From: Leptidea sinapis
Lineage: Eukaryota; Arthropoda; Insecta; Lepidoptera; Pieridae
Assembly: GCF_905404315.1 (NCBI RefSeq)
Contig: NC_066266.1
Location: 5,773,501 to 5,837,500, forward strand
Reading direction: 5' to 3'
Length of the DNA stretch: 64,000 nt
Shown in pieces: positions 31,786-42,072 of this stretch. The position numbers and the translations under genes are program-made. Within the stretch, counting starts at the first letter, position 1. Each line of letters opens with the position of its first letter. The notes below the pieces were generated by a model. It was not told where the DNA came from, made no database searches, and worked only from the letters and a program-made list of their open reading frames with translations.

Positions 31786-32099
31786 TTTGAATTATTTCTT
31801 TGATTGGTTTGAGCAGTAGGGATTACATTAAATATTTTTAATAAATGTCATATTCCAGCACATATTCTAGAAAACTGCAAAAACTTTTGAGCTCTAGATC
31901 TTGAATATAGGAAACACTTGTGTGCAGGCTGTACGCCTCCCACCAATGTGGCATAGTGACTGATTATAAAAGCATAATTTTATTACTTCTCCCTTCTATC
32001 ATAACCAGGATTAGAAAAGAAATATATTTATATTCGCAACATTATCATAGAACATGATTTTTACCTACTTAAGACGTCCAATTTCCCTTTTTTATATAC
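31786..32099. other. No gene recognised
   Basis: Spacer; nothing recognised. Confidence 0.4.
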
Positions 32100-32305
32100 A
32101 TATTATAAGAGGGGGCAAAACAGTCAATAGAACCACGTGGAAGTAGTGCATCCGTCAATGGGCGATTGACTCACTAGAGAGTGAGATTGAGAGTTATGCT
32201 CTAATCTTCAAGGTCCCTAAGTCGTATTGGTAGGGGAGAACTGCAGGCGGTAATTGATTCCACAAAATATCTGTGTGGCCATGTGGAACGTCGACATGGT
32301 TGCCT
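32100..32305 (-). mobile_element. LINE C-terminal fragment (LWNQLPPAV type)
   Basis: Antisense frame reads ILWNQLPPAVLPYQYDLGTL followed by KIRA. This matches 'LWN.LP..VFP..YDL..FK.R', the C-terminal signature of jockey/CR1-like LINEs. The downstream reading (TDALLPRGSIDCFAP) is the family-specific end. It is a different family from LINE C, whose corresponding block is KLWNELPCAVFPGRYDM. About 70 codons of remnant. Confidence 0.65.
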
Positions 32306-32370
32306 ACCTATGAGCCGTATGAGTAAGCTCATGGGGTAATGGAGAGGGCTATGCTCGGAGTTTCTTTTAA

Positions 32371-32590
32371 GCTCAGGATTCTTGAAAAGCCAAAAAAATT
32401 CTGAGCGGCACTACAATTGCGCTCGTCACCTTAAGACTCTAAGGTCTCATTTGCTCAGTAATTTTACTAGTTAATTTCCCTTCAGACCGAAACACCGTAA
32501 TATTTAAACATTACTACTTCACGGCAAAAATAGGTGCCGTCATGGTACTCATAATCTAGTTTCCTGTGCAAAGGAGCCACCCACTGGTGG
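32371..32590 (-). mobile_element. Family A element, copy 6 (inside RTE tail)
   Basis: Antisense, from GCTCAGGATTCTTGAAAAGC to GCAAAGGAGCCACCCACTGG. It lacks its own 3' end (the segment matching CATCAGCTGAACGTCCTG and the A tail), so it is 3' truncated. Flanks AGTTTCTT and AGTTACTT may be a worn 8-bp TSD. Confidence 0.9.
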
Positions 32591-32772
32591 TAAGTTACTT
32601 GCAAGATCGAATCAGAAATGATACGATCCGTAGGAGAACCAAAGTCACCGAAATAGCAACCAATGGTTGCAAAACTGACGTAGGCAAAGCACATAGCTCG
32701 AAGGACAGATGAATTAAGGAAAGACGCTGTGTTGGTAGACCCCTCATGAGATGGACCGGTGGTCTGGTCTAT

Positions 32773-33222
32773 TGGTTATTATTTATATTATATGGTTATT
32801 ATTACTACTGGTTATTTTTTATCTCCTTTATTTAGTTATCTTAAAATAAATATATTTTATTTAATAAAATAATATTTACGGAATGTGTGGATTGTTGCAT
32901 CTACTGTACTCAATAACTCTTGTGCGTATAATTATTTATTTACTTTATTTTTAACTTACTCATGTAAGCCTTTTAGTTTTAAACGTTTGAGTATTATTGT
33001 TATGTTACTTTGCATATATTGTAATTTAAATGATTTGTATATTGCAAATAATAAGAACTTGTTACACCTAATATGTTTTGAAAAGAGCACTCTTAGAGTT
33101 TCTTGCTCAATCTTCGCTGAGGAAATCTGTCTTACGAATGAGCTGTATGAAAAAAAATACATATTTGAAGTGAAATATGATTTACCTATGAATTAATAAT
33201 ATTTTTGATTTAATTTGAATAT
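32773..33222. other. Unidentified AT-rich insertion in the RTE tail
   Basis: The RTE sequence breaks after GGTGGTCTGGTC and resumes at ATCGCCGGAACAG, so about 450 bp was inserted. It contains a 103-codon frame (32885-33196, plus) rich in Leu, Ile, Cys and Tyr with two hydrophobic stretches. I do not recognise a protein family. No TIR or tail could be defined; the edges are AT-rich (TATTGGTTATTATTTATATT at the left). It may be an unknown transposon or filler DNA. Confidence 0.5.
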
Positions 33223-33320
33223 CGCCGGAACAGATTGGATGAGGGCAACGCAGGGCCGACCGTCGTAGAGATCTTTAGGGGAGGCATCCAGCAGTGGACG
33301 TGTTTCGGCTGGAATAATGA

Positions 33321-33926
33321 TTGATAAAAATAAATCCCATTAAATCACAAAAAAAAGTTACCTACTCTCAATTATATTACCTTATCCGTCTGATCAATTT
33401 AAAGCAGCAAGAAACAAAGATCATTTGTTCACATTGCCTTGGTATTTAGACATTTAAATGTCATCCATTCATTTGTTAAATGCCCCGCCCTCTGCATTAA
33501 TTTTAATATTGACAAGCAAATGTTTGAATATAATTATTATGTATTTTCTTCATGTGTAATGCAGTATATTTCATTAGCTATGGCCACACGTGTACAATTT
33601 AAATAGCGCTTTCATTATTCCTTTCAATTTTCAGTTTCTCTTGCGTCAAGAGCAATTCCTTAAGAAACATGCAGGCTGACATTAACGATTGGTCTCCGTT
33701 GAACTCCAAGTACCGCAGGTGTAGTCACAAACTGCGGCAACTAATGCTATACCCAAGCGGGCGTACTCGCCAGTCTCGAACAATATGTGACGTTGACGTG
33801 CCACATGTTCTGTTAAATTTGCTTATAATTGAAACTAAAATGCCAGGTTGAGTTGTAAAAATAATAAAAGAAATAAGAAAGACACTGGAATCACATATTA
33901 TCAGTAAGTATTTTGTATTTTATTAA
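33321..33926. other. No gene recognised
   Basis: A 60-residue frame (33669-33851) follows TTTTCAGTTTCTCTTGCG, which could pass for a splice acceptor. There is no homology I recognise and no matching donor, so no exon is called. Confidence 0.4.
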
Positions 33927-34246
33927 TCTAATATATAAAATTCTCGTGTCATGGTGTTAAACCTTGAACTCCTCCGAAACGGCTTGACCGATTCTCATGA
34001 AACTTTGAGTGCATATTGGGTAAGTCTGAGAATCGGACAACATCTATTTTTCATCCCCCTAAATGTTAAGGGTGGTCCACACGAAATTTACTTTTTATTT
34101 GTTTGACATTTTTTTTTAAATTTGTTTGATAATGAGTCAGCATTAAAAAATACATACAGTTTCAAATTTTCACCGATCTACGATCAACAGTTACTTTTGT
34201 ATCGCGATTTTAATATCGGCGTTACAACGTTTGCTGGGTCAGCTAG
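33927..34246 (+). mobile_element. Non-autonomous Helitron, 320 bp, copy 1
   Basis: Starts TCTAATATATAAAATTCTCG after an A and ends GGGTCAGCTAG before a T. There are no TIRs, TSD or Rep/helicase frame. It aligns along its whole length with 38417-38736 in reverse complement, including AAATGTTAAGGGTGGTCCAC and ACAACGTTTGCTGGGTCAG. Both copies measure 320 bp, which supports the boundaries. Confidence 0.88.
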
Positions 34247-34785
34247 TTAAAATATAAAATAACACGAAGCGTTACAAAATTTGAATGATGCCACTGAGTG
34301 TCAAGATGCCACGGACAAAAGCATCTAATTGTTGCTGTAATAAAAAAGCTATTGTTCTTAGGTAGTGCGGTATCTAGTTGGAGCATAGCGGAGACCAATC
34401 CTTAGTCTAAGATCACAGTATTCTGTTCGCTCATACACATGTGAACCCAGCCCTTACCATATTAAGCCTTTCCCAAACATATATTGTAACTCTTATGTCA
34501 CACGACTGACGACAATAACATAACAATGACACATTTTTGTCTTTGTTTAGGAAGCGAACAATCGTAGGAAAGTTTTGGCATTTATTAAAGGTCACATTGC
34601 TATTATGCGCTATATGTTAGCCTCGACTGTGTATGTCTATGTATATAACGGAACCTATGATCATACAATATTTTTTACAGTTCAATTAATATTTCGCAGA
34701 TTTACCGGTAGTTAAAGTTATAAAGATAACACACGTAAAATATAAGGAGAAACAGAATCTTTTAATCACGGACGATTAAATAACG
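34247..34785. other. No gene recognised
   Basis: Spacer between a Helitron and a MITE; nothing recognised. Confidence 0.4.
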
Positions 34786-35116
34786 AAGGACTCCGCACCG
34801 TGATATTAGCAAGTGAAGCACCGTTATGCTAGTGTGTGTGCGGTTACGGGGATACTAGTTGCACAATTTATTTAAATAATCATATATGGCCACAAATACT
34901 TATAATGTATCGTTTTTACACTTTTTAACAATGCACGACGGCATTTTAAAAATATTTTATTTTGACGCAAACTGATCTGTCACAGACGATGACAATTCTC
35001 AAAATGGCCGCTTATATGCCTGTAGTAGTGTAAGTGTGTGCGTATGTGCTATGTATTTACACGTAAATCGGCTTGTTTTGGTGCTACACTGTTATGTAAG
35101 ATGACACGGAGTCCTT
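34786..35116 (-). mobile_element. MITE retaining the start of a THAP-domain gene
   Basis: Ends are short inverted repeats: AAGGACTCCG (34786-34795) and CGGAGTCCTT (35107-35116). On the minus strand an ATG at 34944 opens a 14-codon frame, MPSCIVKKCKNDTL, that stops at 34900. M-P-x-C-x4-C is the start of a THAP zinc finger (C2CH), found in P-like and other DNA transposases. The rest of the gene is missing. No TSD was found. The inference is a deletion derivative of a THAP-encoding transposon. A THAP-bearing host gene copy is less likely because of the inverted ends. Confidence 0.6.
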
Positions 35117-35862
35117 ATTTTTTACTAGGCCGTGATTTTAATTACTTAGTTTTGTAGTATTTTTATCACACTGATGACTTTAATTTCATAATCGCGCGTT
35201 TCAAAAGAAATTATATATCTCACCCAGGGCATTTGCTGAATCATATATCCCGAGGGGAGTTTTCCCGAAATTTAGAAAATTTAAACATAAAGCTTACTCT
35301 CACTCTCAAAGACCCAACTATTGTCATCTGGTATTTCGGATGTCACAGTTTCTTCCACGTTTGTCAATTCTAAATTAAAAAAAAACAACAAAAAAGGGAA
35401 GCCAAGGAAACAACAACAACAAACAAGGAATCTTTATTGTAGGTGAGAAATTAAAATATACAAAAAAAGAAGATATACGAAATACATCCATACATCCATT
35501 TTCTTGAAACTTATGGCTGTTTAAATTATAAAATAAACTCGCAGCATTCAAGCACTACTAAAATTTTAATGTAAAACGCAAGACTAGCTATTTGTTTATA
35601 TTATATACCAATAAGTAGAACATCTTCTAGCCGACATAAGCTGAAAGAACTTGACATCACAAATTTACATTATCACTAATTACTTGATTTTTATTAAGTT
35701 AATTTGTATAACATAAAATAATAATTGAATAACCTGCAAAAAAAACCCCTCCTTGGCAATTTTTCCTATCACCACCGTAATCGTGGATAGAGCCAAATGA
35801 GAAAAGTTACTGAGGATAACCTCTTAGCAAATAAGCACATGATATAAGCAAATAAAGGCAAA
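35117..35862. other. No gene recognised
   Basis: Spacer; a poly-A/CAA-rich patch at 35370-35425. Nothing else recognised. Confidence 0.4.
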
Positions 35863-36118
35863 ATCATCATTAGTTGTAAGACGACTGCTGGACAAAGGCC
35901 TCCCCCAAAGATTTCCACGACGATCAGTCCTGCGCTGCACTCATCCAGCGTATTCCGGCGATCTTGACCAGATTGTCGGTCCATCTTGTGGGAGGCTACC
36001 AACACTGCATCTTACGGTACGTGTTCGCCATTCGAGGACTTTACTGCCCCAACGGCCATCTGCCCGTACAACTATGTGCCCTACTCACTGCCACTTCAGT
36101 TTCTCAACTTATACTTGT
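35863..36118 (-). mobile_element. RTE-type LINE, C-terminal tail, antisense
   Basis: Antisense of the tail at 300-545: ATCATCATTAGTTGTAAGAC (terminal repeat side), GACTGCTGGACAAAGGCCTC, TCGAGGACTTTACTGCCCCA and CTCACTGCCACTTCAGTTTC. It covers about 80 codons of the RT C-terminus (the HIARR.DGRWG region) and the 3' end. Confidence 0.88.
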
Positions 36119-36217
36119 CTCGAATAATTTAATCATTCCATAGTTGAGAATCGCGACCAATGACGAGATTCTCGAACAAATAGCAAAATCGGTCATATTT
36201 TCCTATATTAGAACCAG

Positions 36218-36478
36218 CGCCTATTTCTACCGTGAAGTAGTAATGTGTAAACATTACTGTGTTTCATTGTGAAGGGCGCCGTAGCTAGTGAAATAAATGG
36301 GCAAATGAGACTATTAATATCTTACGTCCCAAGGTGACGAGTGCAATTGTAGTCCCGCTCAGAATTTTCAGGTTTTTCAAGAATCCTGAGTGGCACTACA
36401 GTGTAATGGGTAGGGCGTATCAATTATCATCAGCTGGACGTCCTACTCGTGTCGTCCCTTATTTTTATAAAAAAAAAC
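36218..36478 (+). mobile_element. Family A element, copy 7
   Basis: 5' truncated at GCGCCTATTTCTACCGTGAA; keeps AAGGGCGCCGTAGCTAGTG, hairpin arms GTCCCGCTCAG/CTGAGTGGCAC (one arm mutated each side), CATCAGCTGGACGTCCTAC and an A tail (36470-36478). Confidence 0.9.
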
Positions 36479-37396
36479 ATCGCAATATAGCAATTGTAAA
36501 AGACAATAAAGAGTTAAAAGTGAGTCAATTGTAGAGGAAATAACTCAGAAATCACGTACAGAAACGGGCGCAGTGAGTGAACTAACTCATTATACGATAT
36601 AATTAATTGGAGTTCTGTAAGAAAACTTCTCGGTTTGGTAGGAATTTGTAGCATAGATCATAAATCACTGGAAGGGTATGAAGTATCTTATATCTTTAAA
36701 CGACCTAAACCTTGTTTTTGGACAATATATATTTTACGAGCAACCTTGAAATTAAAAGAGAAAACGAATTTAGGTTTTTGTTCAATCAAACGATTGAACA
36801 CTGAATTCACGCAAAATTTTATACACTTGTATTCATGAAAAGAAAAGTTTCTTCTGCTAAGATGATTATATTGATGTTTAAGTATATTGTAAAGAACTTT
36901 TTCTGGATAACTTTTCATGCTGATGAGGCTGTTAATGATTATTCAAAAGATTAGCAATGAGTTTTTGCCACTTCTACTCAATAAAGCTACGTTTCGCATG
37001 TTGTTGAATGGTAAATATGACATCTTTTGACATCTGTCTTCTTTTGAGTGTCATTTCTTTGACCTAATGAATGAAGTGATACCTATTCATTAAATTATTC
37101 TAAAAAAGATTCAAAATGTATCCCTTAATTTTATCATTCTTTATAACTATAAAAGAGTCTGTGCAGAAAAAGTCTCGAGTAACAGCTAGTCTATCAAAAA
37201 ATGTGTCCATAAATTAATTTTATAAGCTCATTAATAAGCACACCATTAAATAAACTTTCACATATTATACAATTGTTATTAATTATATTCATTCTTATAT
37301 ATTGATTTGTAGGTGGGTGTTGCTTCATTAGACAATACAATTATTATATGACACTGTGATGCGTATTATTAAGTATTGATATATAATCAGAAACAC
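36479..37396. other. No gene recognised
   Basis: AT-rich spacer; frames at 36635-36838 and 36688-36918 (minus) overlap each other and carry no recognised domain. Confidence 0.4.
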
Positions 37397-37399
37397 TAA

Positions 37400-37717
37400 C
37401 GGCCGTTCCCAATATAGAATGTACAGATAGAGATAAATTACTACCTTCTACTGTCAGTAATTAGCTGTCAATAATCTGAAGCTGTCCCAATATACCCGAT
37501 AAGTTATTCTTATCACCTTATATTGGGACGCGTGAATTGTCATTTTTATAAAAACTTCTATCGCTGGTAAGCTATACGTCCTCCCATTGACAGACAGCAT
37601 GTACGGATAAGGTGAGTTACCGTCGATAAGTTTATTGGGACAGAAAAGTCAACGATAGTTACGATTTTATCTCAAGTAGGCCACAACCGGAGATAGACTG
37701 AACATTGGGAACGGCCG
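37400..37717 (+). mobile_element. PIF/Harbinger-like MITE (318 bp)
   Basis: Perfect 14-bp TIRs CGGCCGTTCCCAAT and ATTGGGAACGGCCG, flanked by TAA on both sides (37397-37399 and 37718-37720). A 3-bp TWA-type TSD with G/C-rich TIRs fits the PIF/Harbinger superfamily. No transposase. A related antisense copy is at 45669-45956. Confidence 0.82.
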
Positions 37718-37720
37718 TAA

Positions 37721-38416
37721 GGCAACAACTTAAAGAAATAGACATAATATTAACTTTTGCATTTGAAAACGTTATTGATAATGTAATATTAATTATAAAT
37801 AGGTACATAGGTACATACATAGGCACATTTGCGAATTTTTTAGAAATAGTAGTAATCATAATTGTTGTTAAACTAGGAACAAACATAAACTTGTTTTGCC
37901 TACTACACGGATAAGTCAGGTTAGTAAGTCTTTTGTTGAGTGATTGATATGCTTTCACAACGTGATCCCATAAAAAGTTGTGAGCAAAATATATAGTGTT
38001 ACGAAATTTAAAAGCGTTGTTAAGAAACATTTATTTTATGGTTAATATTTAAAATTGGGAATAAAGTGACCATCTCAGGTTATATTAATAGTATAACGAC
38101 TATTAGAGCATATAACAAAGTCTACTTAATTCAACACCGATTTATATTAACTTTTTTTAAATGCATATCCAGTAGAATAAGCATCTGTGACACAGAAAGA
38201 CTTCAGATGTGAGTGGAATCAATAACGATACTTGAAGTCAAAGTTTGTACAATTCGTGAGGTTCAATGATAAAATACCTTCCATCGGTTACATCCTTTTG
38301 AAATCAATACTATATTATCTATTTATATAAATATAATAAAATCTTCGCGTGCTTCTCCGACTAGCGAAGGTTGGCAGTCAGCTTTGTAATTTAAACTTTT
38401 TGTTATTATATATATA
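37721..38416. other. No gene recognised
   Basis: AT-rich spacer. Overlapping frames on both strands at 37659-38030 are shadows over the MITE edge and AT-rich sequence. Confidence 0.4.
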
Positions 38417-38736
38417 CTAGCTGACCCAGCAAACGTTGTATTGCCAATATTAAAATCGCAATACAAAAGTAACTGTTGCTCGTAGATGGGTGAAAATTTG
38501 AAGTTGTATGTATTTTTTAATGTTGACTCATAATCAAACAAATTTAAAAAAAAATTACAAAAAATTTAAAAAAAAAGTTGGCGTGGACCACCCTTAACAT
38601 TTAGGGGAATGAAAAATAGATGTTTTCCGATTTTCAGACCTACCCAATATGCACTCAAAATTTCATGAGAATCGTTCAAGCCGTTTCGAAGGAGTTTAAC
38701 TACAAACACCGCGACATGAGAATTTTATATGTTAGA
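38417..38736 (-). mobile_element. Non-autonomous Helitron, 320 bp, copy 2
   Basis: Reverse-complement partner of 33927-34246. On the minus strand it starts TCTAACATATAAAATTCTCA and ends GGGTCAGCTAG followed by T. Internal blocks include GGTGGTCCACGCC and CCCAGCAAACGTTG (plus-strand view). Confidence 0.88.
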
Positions 38737-39082
38737 AAAATACATTTCCACCGGTAATTGAGTCATCACGAAAACAAGAACTACAAAGCCTACAAACTTG
38801 ATTTGGAAGGTAGGTTCTTTCGTAGGTGTCAGCTAAGAAACGGATTTGAGAAACTACTCCCCTAAGTGGGTGAAAGGGGGGTCGAAGGTTGTATGAAAGT
38901 TCTATGTTTTTGAAGTTAGAGACAGATTTTTTTAATTCAGGTTACTCGCTATAAATAATGAATGCTACCCCAAAGAGTGGTTAAATAGGGGATGAAATTT
39001 TGCAAAGGAAAGTTTCAATTATATATTATATATGAAGTTTGGTAGGTCTCAGTAATGATTGTTTCTTGCATGGGCAGTAGTA
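38737..39082. repeat. Unclassified repeat-like stretch T
   Basis: Contains CTACTCCCCTAAGTGGGTGA, AAGTTCTATGTTTTTGAAG, and GTGGTTAAATAGGGGATGAA. Phrases of this type recur in lepidopteran and other insect repeats in my memory. No second copy in this window; boundaries unknown. Confidence 0.4.
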
Positions 39083-39262
39083 TATTGACACACACACACA
39101 CACTTTTTACACAAATTATCTTGCCCCTTATATATTTAATACAATATACTTACTTAAACATACATAAATTCATATAAACATACATAAATACATTTAAACA
39201 TCCATGACTCGGAAACACACATACATATTCATTATATAAATGCTTGCACCTACCGGGACCTA
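39083..39262 (-). mobile_element. tRNA-derived SINE, copy 3
   Basis: Antisense copy of the 2998-3245 SINE. Its tail is an (AC)n run (39091-39104), then CACAAATTATCTTGCCCC, AATACAATATACTTACTTAA and CATCCATGACTCGGAAAC. The head is truncated at TGCACCTACCGGGACC, before the B box is complete. Confidence 0.82.
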
Positions 39263-39873
39263 CCACCACCTATTTTCCATACCATCGGATTACAAATTCC
39301 AATTTAAACATAGCAACTACTACTCGGTAATCTTATTATAATAATAAAGCCAGAATCAAACTTTGAAAAAAGCCCGTGTACATGTCAGAATTTGTTTCTT
39401 TCACCTACGTGGAGGCTTATAACAATATGTAAATTGAAATTTTGTTTACGGGGATGTTTGGAAAAAATAGAACTCTCAGCTCTTTATTTCAAAAAAAAAA
39501 TTGACCTCTTTACTCTTTAGGATTTTTGTCGATAAGTTTGTTTGCCCTTCCAGCAAAAAAATAATCTCATTGGAAATCAGATATTAAGCGCTGACGAAGT
39601 AGGGGGAAACTGATCGTACGATTATAATTGTGTATAAATGACTCTGGTCTCTCTAACGCGCTGCCTTCATGATTTCGAGCCCACTTTACGATCAAACGAA
39701 ACATAGATAGCCAATCATATCAATTTCATTTCATTAAAAACCCGATATGTACCGCGCTTTGTGTGCTTTATGAAGTTTTTACATGAGTTAATCTGGTAAT
39801 ATCCAAAAAAAATACAAAATTACTTCGAGAGGCTAATAGGGAACTATTTCAGTTATATCTACTGATAAACAAT
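39263..39873. other. No gene recognised
   Basis: Spacer; nothing recognised. Confidence 0.4.
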
Positions 39874-40049
39874 AAAATTACTGGGCAAATGATACTTAAC
39901 TTCTTAAGGTGACGGGCGCAATTGAAGTGCCGCTCAGAATTTTGGGTTTTTCAAGAATCCTGAGCGGCACTGCATTGTGATGGGCAGGGCTTATCAATTA
40001 CCATCAGCTGAACGTCCTGCTCGTCTCGTCCGTTATTTTCATAAAAAAA
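39874..40049 (+). mobile_element. Family A element, copy 8 (3' half)
   Basis: 5' truncated at AATTACTGGGCAAATGATAC. Hairpin arms GTGCCGCTCAG and CTGAGCGGCAC are perfect; it ends TTTTCATAAAAAAAC. Confidence 0.9.
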
Positions 40050-40089
40050 CACTTTCTCTCTCCATGCGCCTCTCCACTGGTGAAAGTAA

Positions 40090-40330
40090 TTATTAAAAAG
40101 CAGCCAAGTGCGAGTCGGACTCACCCATAAAGGGTTCCGTAACAGCAAGTGACATAATATAAAAGTTATATAGAAAGAAAAAAAAAATATTATAACACAT
40201 ATAAATATGAAATATACATTTTTGTTATTTTGGTGGTGAATACTCAAATAAATGACCTTTCAAAATATGCAAAAATGATTTATGTACAGTTCGTCAAATA
40301 AAATAAAAAATAGATATCTGAAAAAATGTT
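40090..40330 (+). repeat. Repeat L, 5' end (GAGTCGGACTC type)
   Basis: AGCAGCCAAGTGCGAGTCGG plus ACTCACCCATAAAGGGTTCC is a motif I know as one end of a common lepidopteran non-coding element. The opposite end type (GGGTTCCGTTTTTTGCGATT) occurs at 52440-52605. Its class is uncertain. Confidence 0.5.
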
Positions 40331-40618
40331 CTAGGTACAACAGGTTTCTCTACTAATGCTTTTGTTCTTTCCTTTTATATTCAACCATAAACTCAAAATA
40401 ATATAATCTTGTCCAAAAGGCTTAAAGGAAACGCCCTTGAATCATCACTACATTTTTCATTAAGTTTTCCATTCCTACAGAAAAAGTACAGGCCATGAGA
40501 AGAATACACAAGAAACTCACTGGCGAATCATTTTAATCACAATAATAGTAGTACATACCAATATGTCTGTAGGGTGGGGTGTCCAGTAAATAAACTACTT
40601 GATGAACGTATTAATCGG

Positions 40619-41804
40619 GTAAACCTTCGGGTAAACCTGTGGGAATAGGTGTTCCACAGGGTTCTATTCTTGGTCCTTTCTTGTTTCTTATATATATTAA
40701 CGATCTACCGTTTGTGGTAGATGATAGCCATGAGATTGTATTGTTTGCATCAGCAATACTTCACTTATTTTTAAAGTGCAGCGACGTGCGGATATTGATG
40801 ACGAGGTAAGCAATGCACTCTCAAAGATAGTGCGTTGGTTTGAGACGAATAATCTGCACTTAAACAGTAAGAAAACAAAGTGTTTACGGTTCATTACACC
40901 AAACACAGCGGAGGTACAAACCAACGTACTTATAAATGACCAGAGGTTGGAACTTGTGGACACTACGGTCTTCTTCGGTATCACGTTAGATAAAAAGCTT
41001 CAGTGGGGTCCACATATTACCCATCTAGCAGATAGACTCAGCTCTGCGGCATATGCAGTTAGAAAGATTAGAGAGTACACGAATGTTGCGACCGCTAGAT
41101 TAGTGTACTTTAGTTATTTTCACAGCATCATGATGTACGGTATATTACTATGGGGTCATGCTGCTGACATTGACATAGTGTTTGCACTGCAAAAGAGAGC
41201 TGTTCGTGCTATATATCAGCTTGGTTATAGACAGTCTCTCAAAGAAAAATTTAAAGAAATAAATATTATGACTGTTAATTGTCAGTACATTTATGAAAAT
41301 TTAATATATGTTCACAAAAATCGTCACCTTTTTGCTCTTAATAGTGATTTTCATTAGTATAACACTAGAAATAAGGGATTGCTTGTAACTAATTCTAGTA
41401 GGCTTCATAAGATACATAATAGCTTTAAGGGTAAATGTATACACTTCTACAATAAAGTCCCAGCCACTGTTCAGGCATTATCTTTAAATAAATTTAAATG
41501 TTTTATAAAAAAATAGCTCTGTCGTAAATCCTACTACTCCACTGCTGAATATCTAAATGATCGGACAGCCTGGGACTAGATTGTGATTATTTTAAAGCGA
41601 CTGTACAATATTGTATATTTTTATTGAAAAGAGCGCATAAAAAAAGAATGCTGGGAGAGTTTCTTGCGCCGCTTCTTCTCTCTCAGAGCGCCATTTGTTT
41701 GCGAAGCGGTAGTAGTATCTAGTAGTATAAGAAATGACATCAAAAGAATTCTAAAGGAATCAATTTTGAGAAAATAAATGCCATTTATGCCTTTTTATGC
41801 CTTT
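40619..41804 (+). mobile_element. LINE B, RT C-terminal half and 3' UTR
   Basis: Starts in the coding region equal to 61733 (CTTCGGGTAAACCTGTGGGA) and runs to the terminal repeats (TTTATGCCTTTTTATGCC at about 41786-41803). The palm motif B (GVPQGSILGPFLFLIYIND) is present. Motif C is ruined: TTTGCTGATGATACTTC became TTTGCATCAGCAATACTTC, which destroys FADD and shifts the frame. From 40776 to 41357 the frame is open (193 codons, NNLHLNSKKTKCLRF onward) until TAT became TAG at 41357. It is nearly identical to 61865-62458. A recent 5'-truncated insertion, dead. Confidence 0.95.
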
Positions 41805-42072
41805 AATCGTACAAAAACTGGAAGTCTACTCGAAAATCGACAACGATACATTCGGACCGATAAGATAATACTCCGAATATATCGCATCTACCCTACTGTA
41901 ACAAATGTTCGACTTCTTTATCGTTTATCGTGACCATAGACTTAAATTAAAAGTAAAAGTGTCGTTTGATTACTTGTCAAATTTTATAATTTTTGTCACT
42001 GACATTTACAACTAAGATTCGGACTCGACACGACTAATACCAAGATATATCGAATATCCATTACTATTATTA

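Larger units (their letters stand above)
32309..33320 (+). mobile_element. RTE-type LINE tail split by two insertions
   Basis: Three pieces of one RTE tail. 32309-32370 (AGCTCATGGGGTAATGGAG...TTTCTT). 32591-32772 (AAGATCGAATCAGAAATGAT, GTAGGAGAACCAAAGTCACC, then the GATGGACCG block). 33223-33320 (ATCGCCGGAACAGATTGGAT, CAGCAGTGGACGTG, ending TAATGATTGATAAA). Read together they match 184-545 in order. The first gap is a family A element; the second is an AT-rich insert of about 450 bp. Confidence 0.85.

Noticed and set aside
33669..33851. 60-codon frame after a TTTTCAG-like acceptor, possibly an internal exon
   Set aside because: Starts with its own ATG, no donor site, no recognisable protein, and codon use looks random.
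39091..39104. (AC)n run as a stand-alone microsatellite
   Set aside because: It is the expanded GT tail of the antisense SINE copy.
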